A stretch of 64,000 nucleotides of DNA from JAJPHW01 sp963799065 (GTDB taxonomy: Bacteria > Acidobacteriota > Terriglobia > Terriglobales > Acidobacteriaceae), in NCBI GenBank assembly GCA_963799065.1, contig CAWCVJ010000001.1, positions 1,302,001-1,366,000 of the forward strand, given 5' to 3'. Below, piece after piece: positions 33,959 to 43,410 of the stretch; the stretch's first letter is position 1; each line of letters opens with the position of its first letter. Both the position numbers and the translations under genes were made by a program. The notes below the pieces were generated by a model. That model searched no databases. It was not told where the DNA came from and worked only from the letters and a program-made list of their open reading frames with translations.

Positions 33959-35382
33959 GACGCGGGAGTCTTGGGCCGATAAATATCCGTGCTGGTGCCG
34001 AAGAAGACTTCCGCCGCTTGCATGATCGTCTCCGACAATGTGGGGTGCGGATGAATTGTCATAGCAATATCGGTCGCGGTGGCGCCCATTTCCATGGCGA
34101 GCACACCTTCGGCGATAAGCTCGCCTGCGCCCGCGCCGACGATTCCGACCCCGAGCACGCGCTCCGTCTTTGGATCAATCAGCAGTTTCGTCATGCCCTC
34201 GGTACGATCAAGTGTCATGGCGCGGCCCGATGCGGCCCAGGGAAAACGCGCAACCGTCACTTCGCGATTCACATCTTTGGCTTGGGCTTCGGTCAGTCCG
34301 CACCAGGCGATTTCGGGATCAGTGAAGACTACGGCTGGAATCGCATTGGGAGCAAACTCGACTTTTTGTCCGGCGATGGCTTCTACGGCGGTGCGACCTT
34401 CGTGCGAAGCTTTGTGCGCGAGCATGGGTTCTCCAACAACATCGCCGATGGCGTAAATGGTCGGATCGTCCGTGCGAAGCTGTTTATTGACCTGAATGAA
34501 TCCGCGGCTGCCGACGACGACTTGCGTTTTGTCGAGCCCAGGAATCTCGGAGTTCGGCTTGCGTCCCACGGACACTAGAATCTTTTCGAATACTTCATCG
34601 CGAGTTTGTCCTTGCGCGTCTTTGAAGGTCACCCGAATGCCGTCAGCGTCCTCTTTCACAGACGCGACGGTCGTGTTTAACAGAATCGCCGAACATACTT
34701 TTTCCAGGCGCTTATGCAGTGGCAGAACTAGATCGCGGTCGGCTCCGGGCAAGAGGCCAGTTTGCATCTCGACGATAGTGACTTTCGCGCCCAGAGCGGC
34801 ATATACAGTGCCGAGTTCGAGGCCAATGTAACCGCCCCCCACAACCAGCAAGCTCTTGGGGACGGTTTCTAAATCGAGCGCGCCGGTCGAATCCATCATT
34901 CGCGGCGAGTCGATATGCAAACTCGGCACGATGGACGGTCGCGATCCGGTCGCGAGGATGATGCGATCGAACGCGCGCGATTCTTCGCCGTCGGCTTTTG
35001 TAACGCGCAGTGTAGTCGAGCTTTCGAACGCCGCCTTACCTTGTATGTATTCGACTTTGCGTTTCTTCGCCAACAGGCCCAATCCGCCAGTGAGTTTCTT
35101 AACCACACCCTCTTTCCAGCTCCGCAGGCGAGACACATCTATTGTTGGCGGAGCGAAATCAATGCCCCAACTCTTGGCGTGCGCGGACTCGTCAATCAAC
35201 TTTGAGACATGCAGTAAAGCTTTCGACGGGATGCATCCGCGATAAAGACACACTCCTCCAGGGTTCACTTCGGGATCAATCAGAGTAACGTTCAAGCCCA
35301 AATCGGCAGCCAAAAAAGCGGCGGCGTAGCCACCGGGGCCGCCGCCAACCACAGCAATCTTCAAGTTAGTATTTTCAGTCAT
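33955..35382 (-). CDS. lpdA: Dihydrolipoyl dehydrogenase (E3)
   Basis: 475 aa FAD flavoprotein. Rossmann FAD site VVGGGPGGYAAAFLAADLG, redox-active disulfide GGVCLYRGCIPSK (C45 and C50), NAD-binding VVGGGYIGLELGTVYAALG, FAD contact IYAIGDVVGEPMLAHKA and the catalytic HPHPTLSE near the C-terminus. It reoxidises dihydrolipoamide on E2 and passes electrons to NAD. It is the third gene of aceE-aceF-lpdA, 35 bp after aceF. Confidence 0.95.
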   Translation of the reverse strand: MTENTNLKIAVVGGGPGGYAAAFLAADLGLNVTLIDPEVNPGGVCLYRGCIPSKALLHVSKLIDESAHAKSWGIDFAPPTIDVSRLRSWKEGVVKKLTGGLGLLAKKRKVEYIQGKAAFESSTTLRVTKADGEESRAFDRIILATGSRPSIVPSLHIDSPRMMDSTGALDLETVPKSLLVVGGGYIGLELGTVYAALGAKVTIVEMQTGLLPGADRDLVLPLHKRLEKVCSAILLNTTVASVKEDADGIRVTFKDAQGQTRDEVFEKILVSVGRKPNSEIPGLDKTQVVVGSRGFIQVNKQLRTDDPTIYAIGDVVGEPMLAHKASHEGRTAVEAIAGQKVEFAPNAIPAVVFTDPEIAWCGLTEAQAKDVNREVTVARFPWAASGRAMTLDRTEGMTKLLIDPKTERVLGVGIVGAGAGELIAEGVLAMEMGATATDIAMTIHPHPTLSETIMQAAEVFFGTSTDIYRPKTPAS

Positions 35383-35417
35383 TTTCTCGGCGCTCTCAGT
35401 GTTCTCGGTAAATGCTT

Positions 35418-37127
35418 TTATCCTTGCACCGACAAAAGAAATGGCTGCTCAAACGCTTCCGCAATCCAGCGCAAGAACCGCGCAGCGTCCGCTCCATCGA
35501 TCAGGCGATGATCGTAGGAGAGCGAAAGCGGCAGCACCAGTCGCGGCTCGAATTTCCCGTTCATCCAAACCGGTTCGGTGCTGGAGCGCGACAGGCCGAG
35601 AATCGCGACTTCAGGATGATTCACGATCGGCGAGAATCCTGTGCCGCCAATGCCGCCAAGATTCGTGATGGTGAACGTGCCGCCTTCCATGTCCGCTGGA
35701 GTTAGCTTCTTATCGCGCGCCTTCTTGGACATCTGCGAAATTTCCGCGGCCAGTTCGATGATGTTTTTCTTGTCAGCATCGCGTATTACTGGAACGAGCA
35801 GTCCGCGATCGGTATCGACCGCGACTCCGACGTTGATGTATTGCTTGTAAACGATTTCCTCTTTTGCCATATCGATGCTGGCATTGAATTGCGGAAACAC
35901 TTTAAGCGCCGACGCACAGACTTTCAGCGCTATGGCGGTGACGGTCAACTTGCCGCCAGCTTCTTCAGCTCGCGGGCCGAAGCGAGCCCGTAGCTGCTCC
36001 AGCTCCGTGATGTCGGCTTTGTCTTGTTGGGTGACATGAGGAACCGTGTTCCAAGCCTCGCGCAGATGTTCGGCCGTCTTGCGGCGCACGCCCCGCATGG
36101 ACACGCGCTCGATCTTGCCCCACTTGGCGAAGTCGGGCAACGCAGGTTCGGCAAGGCGCGCGCCTGTTCCGCCCTGCGCCGCAGCCGCAAGTGAACTCTT
36201 CGCATGAGCCTTTACGTCCTCTTCGCTGATGCGTCCTGCGGGGCCAGTTCCTGGCACTGTACGAATATTGATTCCCAGTTCGCGCGCCAAACGCCGCACT
36301 GATGGGGCGGCCGGCACGGGTTCGCCATGATCTGTGCCCGCGACTTTTCCCAATTGGTCGGGCATGCTGAATGCCTGGGCTTCTGCACGCGGCTGATCGG
36401 GAGGCAGCGCCTGCTCTTCCGTCTTGCCCTCAGCCTGAAGGGCCGCTTGGAATGCAACGCGTACCGACTGTTGATCGGACGCATGTTCCACCGGCGTGTG
36501 CTTCGCCGCCGGGGCCTTAGCCTCGCCGTCGTAAGTGAAAATCACCGCACCTACTTTTATTTTGTCGCCCTGGCGAACCTTGATCCCTTTCACCACACCT
36601 TCGACCGACGAAGGAACTTCTATCACAGCCTTATCAGTCTCCAGTTCGAGTACCGGCTGGCCTTCGTGAACTTTGTCGCCGATGGCGACCATGATCCGCA
36701 CCAACTCGCCCTGAGAAATATTCTCCCCAAGTTCCGGGAGGGTAAACTCACCGGCAGATATTTTTGTCGGCGGTGCTGGAGTCGAATTTGCTGGCACCGA
36801 CTTCAGCGGAGGCGAGGACACAGTCGCAGTCGTTTTCTCTGCCACAGCAGCGGATTTCTTCGGCGCCTCCGCAGCCGGGCTCTTTTTGCCTGCGCCGTTT
36901 TCCAAAGTGAAGATCACATCACCCACTTTGACCTTCTGCCCTGCTTTGACCCGAATGTCTTTCACCTTGCCGCTCACCGACGACGGCACTTCGACCACGG
37001 CCTTATCCGTTTCCAACTCCATCACGGGATCGCCTTCTGCGATGTCCGAGCCTGCAGAGATCATCAAACGCACCAGGTCGCCCTGCTCAATGTTCTCGCC
37101 TAATGCCGGTAATTTAAATTCAGTCAC
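35418..37127 (-). CDS. aceF: Pyruvate dehydrogenase E2, dihydrolipoyl acetyltransferase
   Basis: 569 aa from a GTG at 37127 (VTEFKLPALG) preceded by GGGAG; longer readings overlap aceE. Two lipoyl domains with lipoylated lysines in ETDKAVVEVPS (K42) and ETDKAVIEVPS (K166), separated by Ala/Pro/Lys linkers. A peripheral subunit-binding domain follows (PSVRRLARELGINIRTVPGT), then the catalytic trimer-forming domain with GTFTITNLGGIGGTGFSPIV and the active-site DHRLIDGADAARFL. It transfers the acetyl group to CoA. Coexpressed with aceE upstream and lpdA downstream. Confidence 0.95.
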   Translation of the reverse strand: MTEFKLPALGENIEQGDLVRLMISAGSDIAEGDPVMELETDKAVVEVPSSVSGKVKDIRVKAGQKVKVGDVIFTLENGAGKKSPAAEAPKKSAAVAEKTTATVSSPPLKSVPANSTPAPPTKISAGEFTLPELGENISQGELVRIMVAIGDKVHEGQPVLELETDKAVIEVPSSVEGVVKGIKVRQGDKIKVGAVIFTYDGEAKAPAAKHTPVEHASDQQSVRVAFQAALQAEGKTEEQALPPDQPRAEAQAFSMPDQLGKVAGTDHGEPVPAAPSVRRLARELGINIRTVPGTGPAGRISEEDVKAHAKSSLAAAAQGGTGARLAEPALPDFAKWGKIERVSMRGVRRKTAEHLREAWNTVPHVTQQDKADITELEQLRARFGPRAEEAGGKLTVTAIALKVCASALKVFPQFNASIDMAKEEIVYKQYINVGVAVDTDRGLLVPVIRDADKKNIIELAAEISQMSKKARDKKLTPADMEGGTFTITNLGGIGGTGFSPIVNHPEVAILGLSRSSTEPVWMNGKFEPRLVLPLSLSYDHRLIDGADAARFLRWIAEAFEQPFLLSVQG

Positions 37128-37149
37128 GCAGGTCTCCCTTAGCGGATGT

Positions 37150-39834
37150 CTAGCTGATTGTGGGGTCCAATTTTTCCGGGTTGATTCCAAGATCGGCCAT
37201 GGCTTTCTGCACCGCCTCGTGTTTGATCTGTTTGTCTTTCGCCAGCGCATTTAATGTCGCCAGCACGATGTGTTTCGCGTCGACTTCGAAGAAGTCGCGC
37301 AGAGCGACGCGGCTTTCGCTGCGCCCGAAACCATCAGTGCCGAGCGCGACCAGCGGCCGCGGCATCCACTGCGAAATCGTCTCCGGCAAGACCTTCATAT
37401 AGTCTGACGCGGCCACCAGCACCCCCGGCGCGCCTTCCAGAGCCTGGGTCAGGAACGGAATGCGTTGCGTCTCGGTCGGGTGCAGCCGGTTCCAGCGTTC
37501 GCAATCGTTGCCGTCACGGTAGAGTTCCTTGTAACTGGTCACGCTCCACACGTCCGCGGCTACTCCATATTTCTCTTCGAGAATGGTCTGCGCCTTCAGC
37601 ACTTCATACATGATCGTTCCACTGCCGAAGAGTTGCGCCTTCAACTTCAAATCTGGCTTGGAGGAAGGCTTGAAACGATAAATCCCCTTTAGAATTCCTT
37701 GCCGAATGTCTTTCACCGCCGGCATCTCCGGCATGGGCAGAGGCTCGTTGGTCACGGTCAGATAATAGAAGACCGATTCTTGATCGACATACATACGGCG
37801 AATTCCATCCTGAATGATGATGGCGAGTTCGTAAGCGAACGCCGGATCGAAGGCCATAAGATTCGGCACCGAGAGTGCGAGCACGTGACTATGGCCGTCC
37901 TGATGCTGCAAGCCTTCTCCAGCCAGCGTCGTGCGACCGGAAGTTCCGCCAATTAAAAATCCGCGAGTACGCATATCGGCCGCGCACCAGACCAAATCGC
38001 CGATACGCTGGAAGCCGAACATCGAATAATAGATAAAGAAGGGAATCGTGTTGATACCGTGATTCGCGTAAGCCGTTCCGGCCGCGATAAACGAGCCCAT
38101 CGACCCCGCTTCGGTGATGCCCTCTTCGAGAATCTGGCCGTCTTTGGCTTCCTTGTAATAGAGGAGCGTGTCCATATCGACCGGCTCGTAAAGCTGACCA
38201 ACGCTCGAATAAATCCCGACCTGACGGAAGAGCGCCTCCATGCCGAAAGTCCGCGCTTCGTCGGGAATGATCGGCACGATCAATTTGCCCAACTCCGGGT
38301 CACGCAACAATTTTGACAACAACCGCACGAAGACCATCGTGGTGGAAACTTCGCGGCCTTCCGTTCCTTTATAAAACTCTTCAAAGTGCGACTCGGCGAC
38401 CGGAGGCAATGGCTTCGCCCGCAACTTACGCGCCGGCATATATCCGCCCAATTGCTTGCGTCGGTCCTGCATGTAGCGAATTTCGGGACTATCCTCGGAC
38501 GGATGATAGAACGGCGCACCATGCAATTGATCGTCGGGAATCGGAATTCCGAAGCGTGATCGGAACATCGCCAGTTCATCGTCATTCAATTTCTTTTGCT
38601 GGTGCGTAATGTTCTTGCCTTCGCCCGCCTCGCCCAGGCCGTAGCCTTTGATCGTCTTGGCCAAGACGATGGTTGGTCCGCCCGTGTGATCGACCGCCGC
38701 ACGATATGCCGCGTGAACCTTGATCGGATCGTGTCCTCCCAGCCTCATGCGTGAGAGCTGCTCATCCGAAAGATGTTCGACCATCTTCAGCAAGCGAGGA
38801 TCGCTGCCGAATAAATTCTGCCGGAAGTACGCTCCACTTTCGACGAAATACTTCTGATATTGACCGTCGCTGATTTCCCCCAGCCGCTTGACCAGCAGGC
38901 CATCCCGGTCGTTTTGAATCAACGTGTCCCAGTCGCCGCCCCAAATGCACTTGATAACGTTCCAACCAGCACCGCGGAAAATCGCTTCCAATTCCTGAAT
39001 GATCTTGCCATTTCCGCGCACCGGCCCGTCCAGGCGCTGGAGGTTACAGTTGACGACGAAGATCAAGTTGTCCAGCTTTTCGCGGGATGCCAGCGTGATC
39101 GAACCCAGAGATTCTGGCTCGTCCATCTCGCCGTCGCCCATGAACGCCCAAACCTTGCCGCCAGTCGCCGTCTTGAGTCCGCGATTTTCCAAATAGCGGA
39201 TGAATCGGGCATGATAAATCGCTTGAATCGGCCCTAGTCCCATCGAAACAGTAGGGAACTCCCAGAAGTTCGGCATCAGCCACGGATGAGGATAAGACGA
39301 CAACCCACCGCCGGGATTCAGTTCGCGGCGAAAGTTCTGCAGTTGTTCCTTCGATATTCGTCCTTCCAAAAATGCACGCGCATAAATGCCGGGTGCGGCG
39401 TGGCCCTGAAAGTAGACGATGTCGCGATCGCCTTCCGGGGTTTCGGCTCGAAAAAAATGGTTGAAAGCTACTTCGTAAAGTGTTGCAGCCGAGGCAAATG
39501 TCGAGATGTGACCGCCGATGCCTTCCTGCAATTTATTGGCCCGGACCACCATGGCAAGAGCGTTCCACCGCACCAGACTCTTGATCCTCCGCTCCATATC
39601 CTGGCTTCCCGGAAACGGCGGTTGCTGCCTAACCGAAATCGTATTTTGGTAGGGAGTAGTCGCCGTGAACGGCAAATTGACGCCAGCCGAGCGTTTGGCA
39701 TGCAGTGACAGTTGCTGCAACAGACGCCCCGCGCGCTCCGCGCCCCCCTTTGAAAGTACGTAATCGAGCGAGTCCAGCCATTCCCGCGTTTCCAGGACTT
39801 CGAGTCCGTTGGTCTGCTGCTGCGTTTCAGCCAC
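37150..39834 (-). CDS. aceE: Pyruvate dehydrogenase E1, homodimeric type
   Basis: 894 aa from a GTG at 39834 (followed by AETQQQTNGLEVLE), which has GGAG upstream; a TTG at 39849 is an alternative. ThDP motif GDGEMDEPESLGSI followed by LIFVVNCNLQRLDGPVRGN; other E1 blocks are RIKSLVRWNALAMVVRAN and GHAAPGIYARAFLEGR. It decarboxylates pyruvate and acetylates the lipoyl group of E2. First gene of the operon; the promoter lies in the 190-bp gap shared with dps. Confidence 0.95.
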   Translation of the reverse strand: MAETQQQTNGLEVLETREWLDSLDYVLSKGGAERAGRLLQQLSLHAKRSAGVNLPFTATTPYQNTISVRQQPPFPGSQDMERRIKSLVRWNALAMVVRANKLQEGIGGHISTFASAATLYEVAFNHFFRAETPEGDRDIVYFQGHAAPGIYARAFLEGRISKEQLQNFRRELNPGGGLSSYPHPWLMPNFWEFPTVSMGLGPIQAIYHARFIRYLENRGLKTATGGKVWAFMGDGEMDEPESLGSITLASREKLDNLIFVVNCNLQRLDGPVRGNGKIIQELEAIFRGAGWNVIKCIWGGDWDTLIQNDRDGLLVKRLGEISDGQYQKYFVESGAYFRQNLFGSDPRLLKMVEHLSDEQLSRMRLGGHDPIKVHAAYRAAVDHTGGPTIVLAKTIKGYGLGEAGEGKNITHQQKKLNDDELAMFRSRFGIPIPDDQLHGAPFYHPSEDSPEIRYMQDRRKQLGGYMPARKLRAKPLPPVAESHFEEFYKGTEGREVSTTMVFVRLLSKLLRDPELGKLIVPIIPDEARTFGMEALFRQVGIYSSVGQLYEPVDMDTLLYYKEAKDGQILEEGITEAGSMGSFIAAGTAYANHGINTIPFFIYYSMFGFQRIGDLVWCAADMRTRGFLIGGTSGRTTLAGEGLQHQDGHSHVLALSVPNLMAFDPAFAYELAIIIQDGIRRMYVDQESVFYYLTVTNEPLPMPEMPAVKDIRQGILKGIYRFKPSSKPDLKLKAQLFGSGTIMYEVLKAQTILEEKYGVAADVWSVTSYKELYRDGNDCERWNRLHPTETQRIPFLTQALEGAPGVLVAASDYMKVLPETISQWMPRPLVALGTDGFGRSESRVALRDFFEVDAKHIVLATLNALAKDKQIKHEAVQKAMADLGINPEKLDPTIS

Positions 39835-40024
39835 GAGGCGATTCTCCAATTCAATTTGTTTGATTATGAAACTTAATCATACCAAGACTCTCCGGCCGCA
39901 ATCCGCGCAAACGTCGAGCAATCCTCCCAAAACCTCCTAACCCCAGGAAAAAACCTTCACCAAAATCATTTCTCGCAGCATCTACAGACCCGAAAGCAGC
40001 AAAAAGCTTGCAAGGAGAACAACT

Positions 40025-40630
40025 GTGGCCAAGAAAACAGACAGCAATGGCAATCGCACCACAACCGTCAGCGCTCAGCCCCGTTTCCATCAGAAGGCAC
40101 GAGAAATTCAGCCGTACGGAACCGTGACTCACGCACTGCCTCTAGATCTCGAAGAACCAATCCGGCTCGAGATGACTGAACAACTCAACCAAATGCTAGC
40201 CGACACCATCACCCTGCGCGATCTTTATAAGAAGTCGCACTGGCAAGTCTCTGGCCCGACGTTTTATCAACTCCACCTCTTATTCGATAAGCACAACGAA
40301 GAGCAGTCCGAACTGGTGGACACCATCGCGGAGCGCATCCAGCTGCTCGGCGGCCTGGCCATCGCCATGGCGCACGACGTCGCGGAAACCACCCGCATTG
40401 AACGTCCGCCCAAGGGCAGGGAAGAGGTTCCCGTCCAAATCGGGCGCCTCATCGACGCTCACCAGGTCATTATCAGCCACTGCCGGCAGTTGGCGAAGCG
40501 AGCTTCTTCACTCGGTGATGACGGCACCAACGACCTCGTTGTAAGCGACGTCCTCCGCACCAACGAACTTCATCTCTGGTTCTTGAGTGAGCACCTCGTG
40601 GATATGCCCCTCGTGCATGCGATGGGCTAG
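40025..40630 (+). CDS. dps: Dps-family ferritin-like DNA-protection protein
   Basis: 201 aa from a GTG at 40025, preceded by CAAGGAGA at a good distance. The ferritin-like four-helix core is seen in LRDLYKKSHWQVSGPTFYQL (ferroxidase His/Asp region) followed by DKHNEEQSELVDTIAERIQLLGG. The N-terminal 40 residues are Lys/Arg-rich, which in this family binds DNA. A long C-terminal helix (RASSLGDDGTNDLVVSDVLR) follows. Dps oxidises ferrous iron with hydrogen peroxide and shields DNA. Divergent from aceE. Confidence 0.9.
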   Translation: MAKKTDSNGNRTTTVSAQPRFHQKAREIQPYGTVTHALPLDLEEPIRLEMTEQLNQMLADTITLRDLYKKSHWQVSGPTFYQLHLLFDKHNEEQSELVDTIAERIQLLGGLAIAMAHDVAETTRIERPPKGREEVPVQIGRLIDAHQVIISHCRQLAKRASSLGDDGTNDLVVSDVLRTNELHLWFLSEHLVDMPLVHAMG

Positions 40631-41026
40631 AACTTCGCGAGCTATCTCTGCGGAATAAATCGACTAGTAGATGGGCTCCGTCAGGAGGATGGCTTTTTTC
40701 GAGTCCTTTCTTGCGGAGCCCTCTCGGTGTCTGCGCTTCCCCACGACCGAACGGGGTGTGCCTCTGTTACAGAATACGAACATTCCGCTCACGGATCTCG
40801 ATTTACTTGAGACCGGCCTTTGGGCTTGGGATTCGCCAGGGTTGCGGACAGATCTGGCCGATCACCCGTTCTCAAAAGGGCTGCAAATGACGCAGGGTTT
40901 TCCACAGTTGTCGACGCTTGGTTTGCCTTGCCAAATTCGGAGGGAAGAGTTTTGTTACAAAATCCGGAATAATTCCTCACTCCGCTGTCGTAGAATCAAT
41001 GGATTCACTGGCCGAAGGGGGAAAAA
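40631..41026. other. Intergenic region upstream of the XRE gene
   Basis: 396 bp with no supported gene. A 127-aa plus-strand open frame (40671) crosses into the XRE gene in another frame and shows no family pattern or ribosome site. No strong hairpin was found. The XRE promoter probably lies near its right end. Confidence 0.5.
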
Positions 41027-41839
41027 GTGCAGGGGGGTGGGGGACCGAATCTAAGAGGTTTACGGGAGCAACTGGGTCTGACCATGCGGGACGTGGAAAC
41101 CGCCACGGCTAAAATCGCGCAGCGGCGCCAAAGCGATGAGTTCTTTGTGCCCTTAAGCCGCCTGTCGGATATCGAAACCAAGGGGATCGTTCCCAGTATT
41201 CACCGACTGTATTCTCTTGCCGTGGTCTACCGTCGCGATATGCGCGATTTGTTGGCACTTTTCGGCGTAGATATTGCGCGGGCGGCGGATGACATGGACA
41301 CTTGCACTCCGGTGAAGTCTCACTACTCCACCACCCTCTCCGGCGCGTCCTCAGTTCAAATGCCGGTTAAATTCGACCCCAGCTTCGACCCCGCGCGTAC
41401 TTCCAATCTGGGGCGGATGATCGAGCAGTGGGGTGTGGTTCCGCTTTCCTACCTCGCGCAATACGCCCGCCTCAGCTACACCTATGGTTACATCGGCATG
41501 CAAGACCTGACGATGTATCCTCTCTTGCCGCCGGGAACGTTCGTGCAGGTGGACGAAACCAGGAACAGGATTGTGGATGGCGGATGGAGAACCGAATATG
41601 AGCGGCCCATCTACTTCGTGGAAACCAGGGACTCGCACGTCTGTTGCTGGTGTTCGTTGCTGGGGGAAGACATCATCTTACAATCTCACCCGCTCTCTCC
41701 CGTGCCGGCGCGAATACTGAAGTACCCACAGCAAGCGGAGGTTCTGGGTCAAGTCGTGGGCGTCGCGATACGGTTGGGCGAGTGGCGTCCGGTTTACGAT
41801 GCTTCGACAGAGCCCGAAGCGCCTGAAGCACTGAACTAA
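41027..41839 (+). CDS. XRE-type regulator with degenerate S24-like C-terminus
   Basis: 270 aa, GTG start in a GGGGGAAAAAGTG context. The N-terminal helix-turn-helix is LRGLREQLGLTMRDVETATAKIAQ with SRLSDIETKGIVPSIHRL. The C-terminal part resembles the S24/LexA fold: DLTMYPLLPPGTFVQVD lines up with the DSMxPxxxxGDxVxVD catalytic loop but has Thr where the nucleophilic Ser should be, and the region of the catalytic Lys reads SHVCCWCSLLGEDI. The end, GQVVGVAIRLG, matches the family. Self-cleavage should be lost. It overlaps the convergent 171-aa gene by 167 bp. Target genes are unknown. Confidence 0.72.
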   Translation: MQGGGGPNLRGLREQLGLTMRDVETATAKIAQRRQSDEFFVPLSRLSDIETKGIVPSIHRLYSLAVVYRRDMRDLLALFGVDIARAADDMDTCTPVKSHYSTTLSGASSVQMPVKFDPSFDPARTSNLGRMIEQWGVVPLSYLAQYARLSYTYGYIGMQDLTMYPLLPPGTFVQVDETRNRIVDGGWRTEYERPIYFVETRDSHVCCWCSLLGEDIILQSHPLSPVPARILKYPQQAEVLGQVVGVAIRLGEWRPVYDASTEPEAPEALN

Positions 41840-42188
41840 GATGTCGGGCGCTGCCCGCACCTGGATTCGCGGGAAGCAAGTCCTTCCCCCGCGAGCTAAG
41901 TTCATCCAGATAACCCTGCGTTTCCTCTCCGGCAAGATGACAGGATTCCGTCACATCGAATCGTAGCCGGCTTAGCGGAGTCGTCAAAACACTCGACACA
42001 ACTTCGCGGTGAGCTTCTTCGACCGCTTTCTGAGCCGCCAGGTCGCCGTAAACCCGCTCTAGTCCCCAATGCCCTCCGCGCGCTCCCTTTCGCTGCAAAT
42101 CTGCCAGATAGGCAAGTTTCTGCAAACTCCCAGCGATCGCTTTCAGGGTAGTACTGCGGAGACTTTCGAGAGCTGAACTGAGCGTCAT
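41673..42188 (-). CDS. Hypothetical protein, 171 aa
   Basis: ATG at 42188 is chosen: AGGGAACGAATC precedes it and the sequence MTLSSALESLRSTTLKAIAG looks like a natural start. Helical throughout (SLQKLAYLADLQRKGARGGHW, GLERVYGDLAAQKAVEEAHR). I recognise no domain. The last 55 residues are encoded across the 3' end of the XRE gene and are Pro/Arg-rich, as if the reading frame had been extended past its original end. Reality of the N-terminal part is likely; the C-terminus is less sure. Confidence 0.55.
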   Translation of the reverse strand: MTLSSALESLRSTTLKAIAGSLQKLAYLADLQRKGARGGHWGLERVYGDLAAQKAVEEAHREVVSSVLTTPLSRLRFDVTESCHLAGEETQGYLDELSSRGKDLLPANPGAGSARHLSSVLQALRALSKHRKPDATRPTVSRRPRLDPEPPLAVGTSVFAPARERAGEIVR

Positions 42189-42295
42189 GATTCGTTCCCT
42201 GTTCTGAAACTCGAAATTTTTTGGAGCGTCCGAGCGAATCGCAACCTTATGGAACATTATCACGGTGCAACCCCATTTCAAAGGAGGTTTCACCC

Positions 42296-42520
42296 GTGAA
42301 AAAGCTCTCCGTTCTGACCACTCTAACCATTCTCTTCGCAGCCCTTGCAGTGCCCTCTCTTAAAGCCGCCGTGGACGGAAACCCGTGGCCGCTTCCCCCC
42401 TCTGCATCTAGCGTGGACGGCAATCCCTGGCCACTTCCACCCGCATCTTTGGCTAACGCGTCCTTAGGTTCAAATCACTCGATCGACGGAAACCCATGGC
42501 CTTTGCCGCCCGCTGTGTAA
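42296..42520 (+). CDS. Small exported peptide with three DGNPWPLPP repeats
   Basis: 74 aa from a GTG at 42296 with an AAAGGAGG site 8 bp upstream. Signal peptide KKLSVLTTLTILFAALAVPS, cleavage probably after SLKA (24). The mature 50 residues hold three near-identical nonapeptides plus one residue, VDGNPWPLPP at 26-35, VDGNPWPLPP at 40-49 and IDGNPWPLPP at 63-72, joined by Ser/Ala/Asn linkers. No cysteine. The strong ribosome site, signal peptide and conserved repeats make coding use convincing. I recognise no family. Next to it on the plus strand are two membrane-associated genes. Confidence 0.75.
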   Translation: MKKLSVLTTLTILFAALAVPSLKAAVDGNPWPLPPSASSVDGNPWPLPPASLANASLGSNHSIDGNPWPLPPAV

Positions 42521-42583
42521 GAAAGCCCGGCACCGCTTGATCGCCTCGAACATTGCTGGGAAATGGGGAAAGCAGTATAGTTC

Positions 42584-43360
42584 GTGCGTGGCACGACTAT
42601 GCATCTTTCCCCACTATTCTGGTTTTACTTTTGGTGGGGCACGCCGCACCTGATTTTGTTGGTCATCGTTCTACTAATGCTGGGGAAGTCGCAGGTTCGT
42701 CACTTTCCTTTGTTTTTCGCTTACTCGATTTTTGAGGTCCTTCAATTCTGTCCGCTGCTTTTTATCGTTGACGCCCTTTCCCTGCGATCTCCCGCTTACC
42801 ATTTTGCATTCGTGGTGGGCGAGATCGGGAGCACGTCCCTGCGTTTTGCCATCATCTACGAAGTTTTTCGGTGCGTGGTCCAGCCCTCGAAGCGACTTGA
42901 TCGCCTCGGGAGGGATTTGTTTGGATCTCTTACCATTCTCTTGCTGCTGTCGGGCGTGATCCTAGCTGGCATTCACTCGGGCGAGAAAAGCCCGTTCCTC
43001 GCCACCTATACCGTTCTTGCTCGCACGGTCAGCCTGCTGCAATGTGGATTGCTGGTAGGCATCCTCGCCTTCTCGAGATATTTCGTAATCCAATGGCGCA
43101 ACCCGGCATTTGGAATCGCGTTGGGGTTCGGACTGTACGAAGCCAGCGAGTTGGCGATCGCCGCACTTCGTCAGACAGGGAACGCCTTTGTCTGGCTCAA
43201 TAGCTTAGAGACCACCAGCTACCTATGCGCTGTCGTCATTTGGCTGATTTTTTTTCTATTGCCAGAGAACCCGCGCGAGACTACGCTTAAGGGGATTCCG
43301 AGTCAACAGTTGGAAGAATGGAATCGGGAATTGCAAAGGTTCTCCCGGCGCAGCAGTTAG
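42584..43360 (+). CDS. Polytopic membrane protein, unknown family
   Basis: 258 aa from a GTG at 42584 (ATG at 42599 is the alternative). About seven hydrophobic segments: LFWFYFWWGTPHLILLVIVL, FAYSIFEVLQFCPLLFIVDA, FGSLTILLLLSGVILAGI, then TVLARTVSLLQCGLLVGIL, and near the end AVVIWLIFFLLPENPRE. The topology with short loops and a charged cytoplasmic tail (QQLEEWNRELQRFSRRSS) resembles a small family common in Acidobacteriota. Function unknown. 63 bp after the repeat-peptide gene; may be coexpressed. Confidence 0.68.
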   Translation: MRGTTMHLSPLFWFYFWWGTPHLILLVIVLLMLGKSQVRHFPLFFAYSIFEVLQFCPLLFIVDALSLRSPAYHFAFVVGEIGSTSLRFAIIYEVFRCVVQPSKRLDRLGRDLFGSLTILLLLSGVILAGIHSGEKSPFLATYTVLARTVSLLQCGLLVGILAFSRYFVIQWRNPAFGIALGFGLYEASELAIAALRQTGNAFVWLNSLETTSYLCAVVIWLIFFLLPENPRETTLKGIPSQQLEEWNRELQRFSRRSS

Positions 43361-43410
43361 CATTTTAAGGTTGACCTTGCAAGCGGTCGTTAACGCCAGA
43401 AATAATAGGC

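Noticed and set aside
40671..41054. 127-aa open frame on the plus strand before the XRE gene
   Set aside because: It overlaps the XRE start in another frame, has no ribosome site, and its residues show no domain or membrane pattern.
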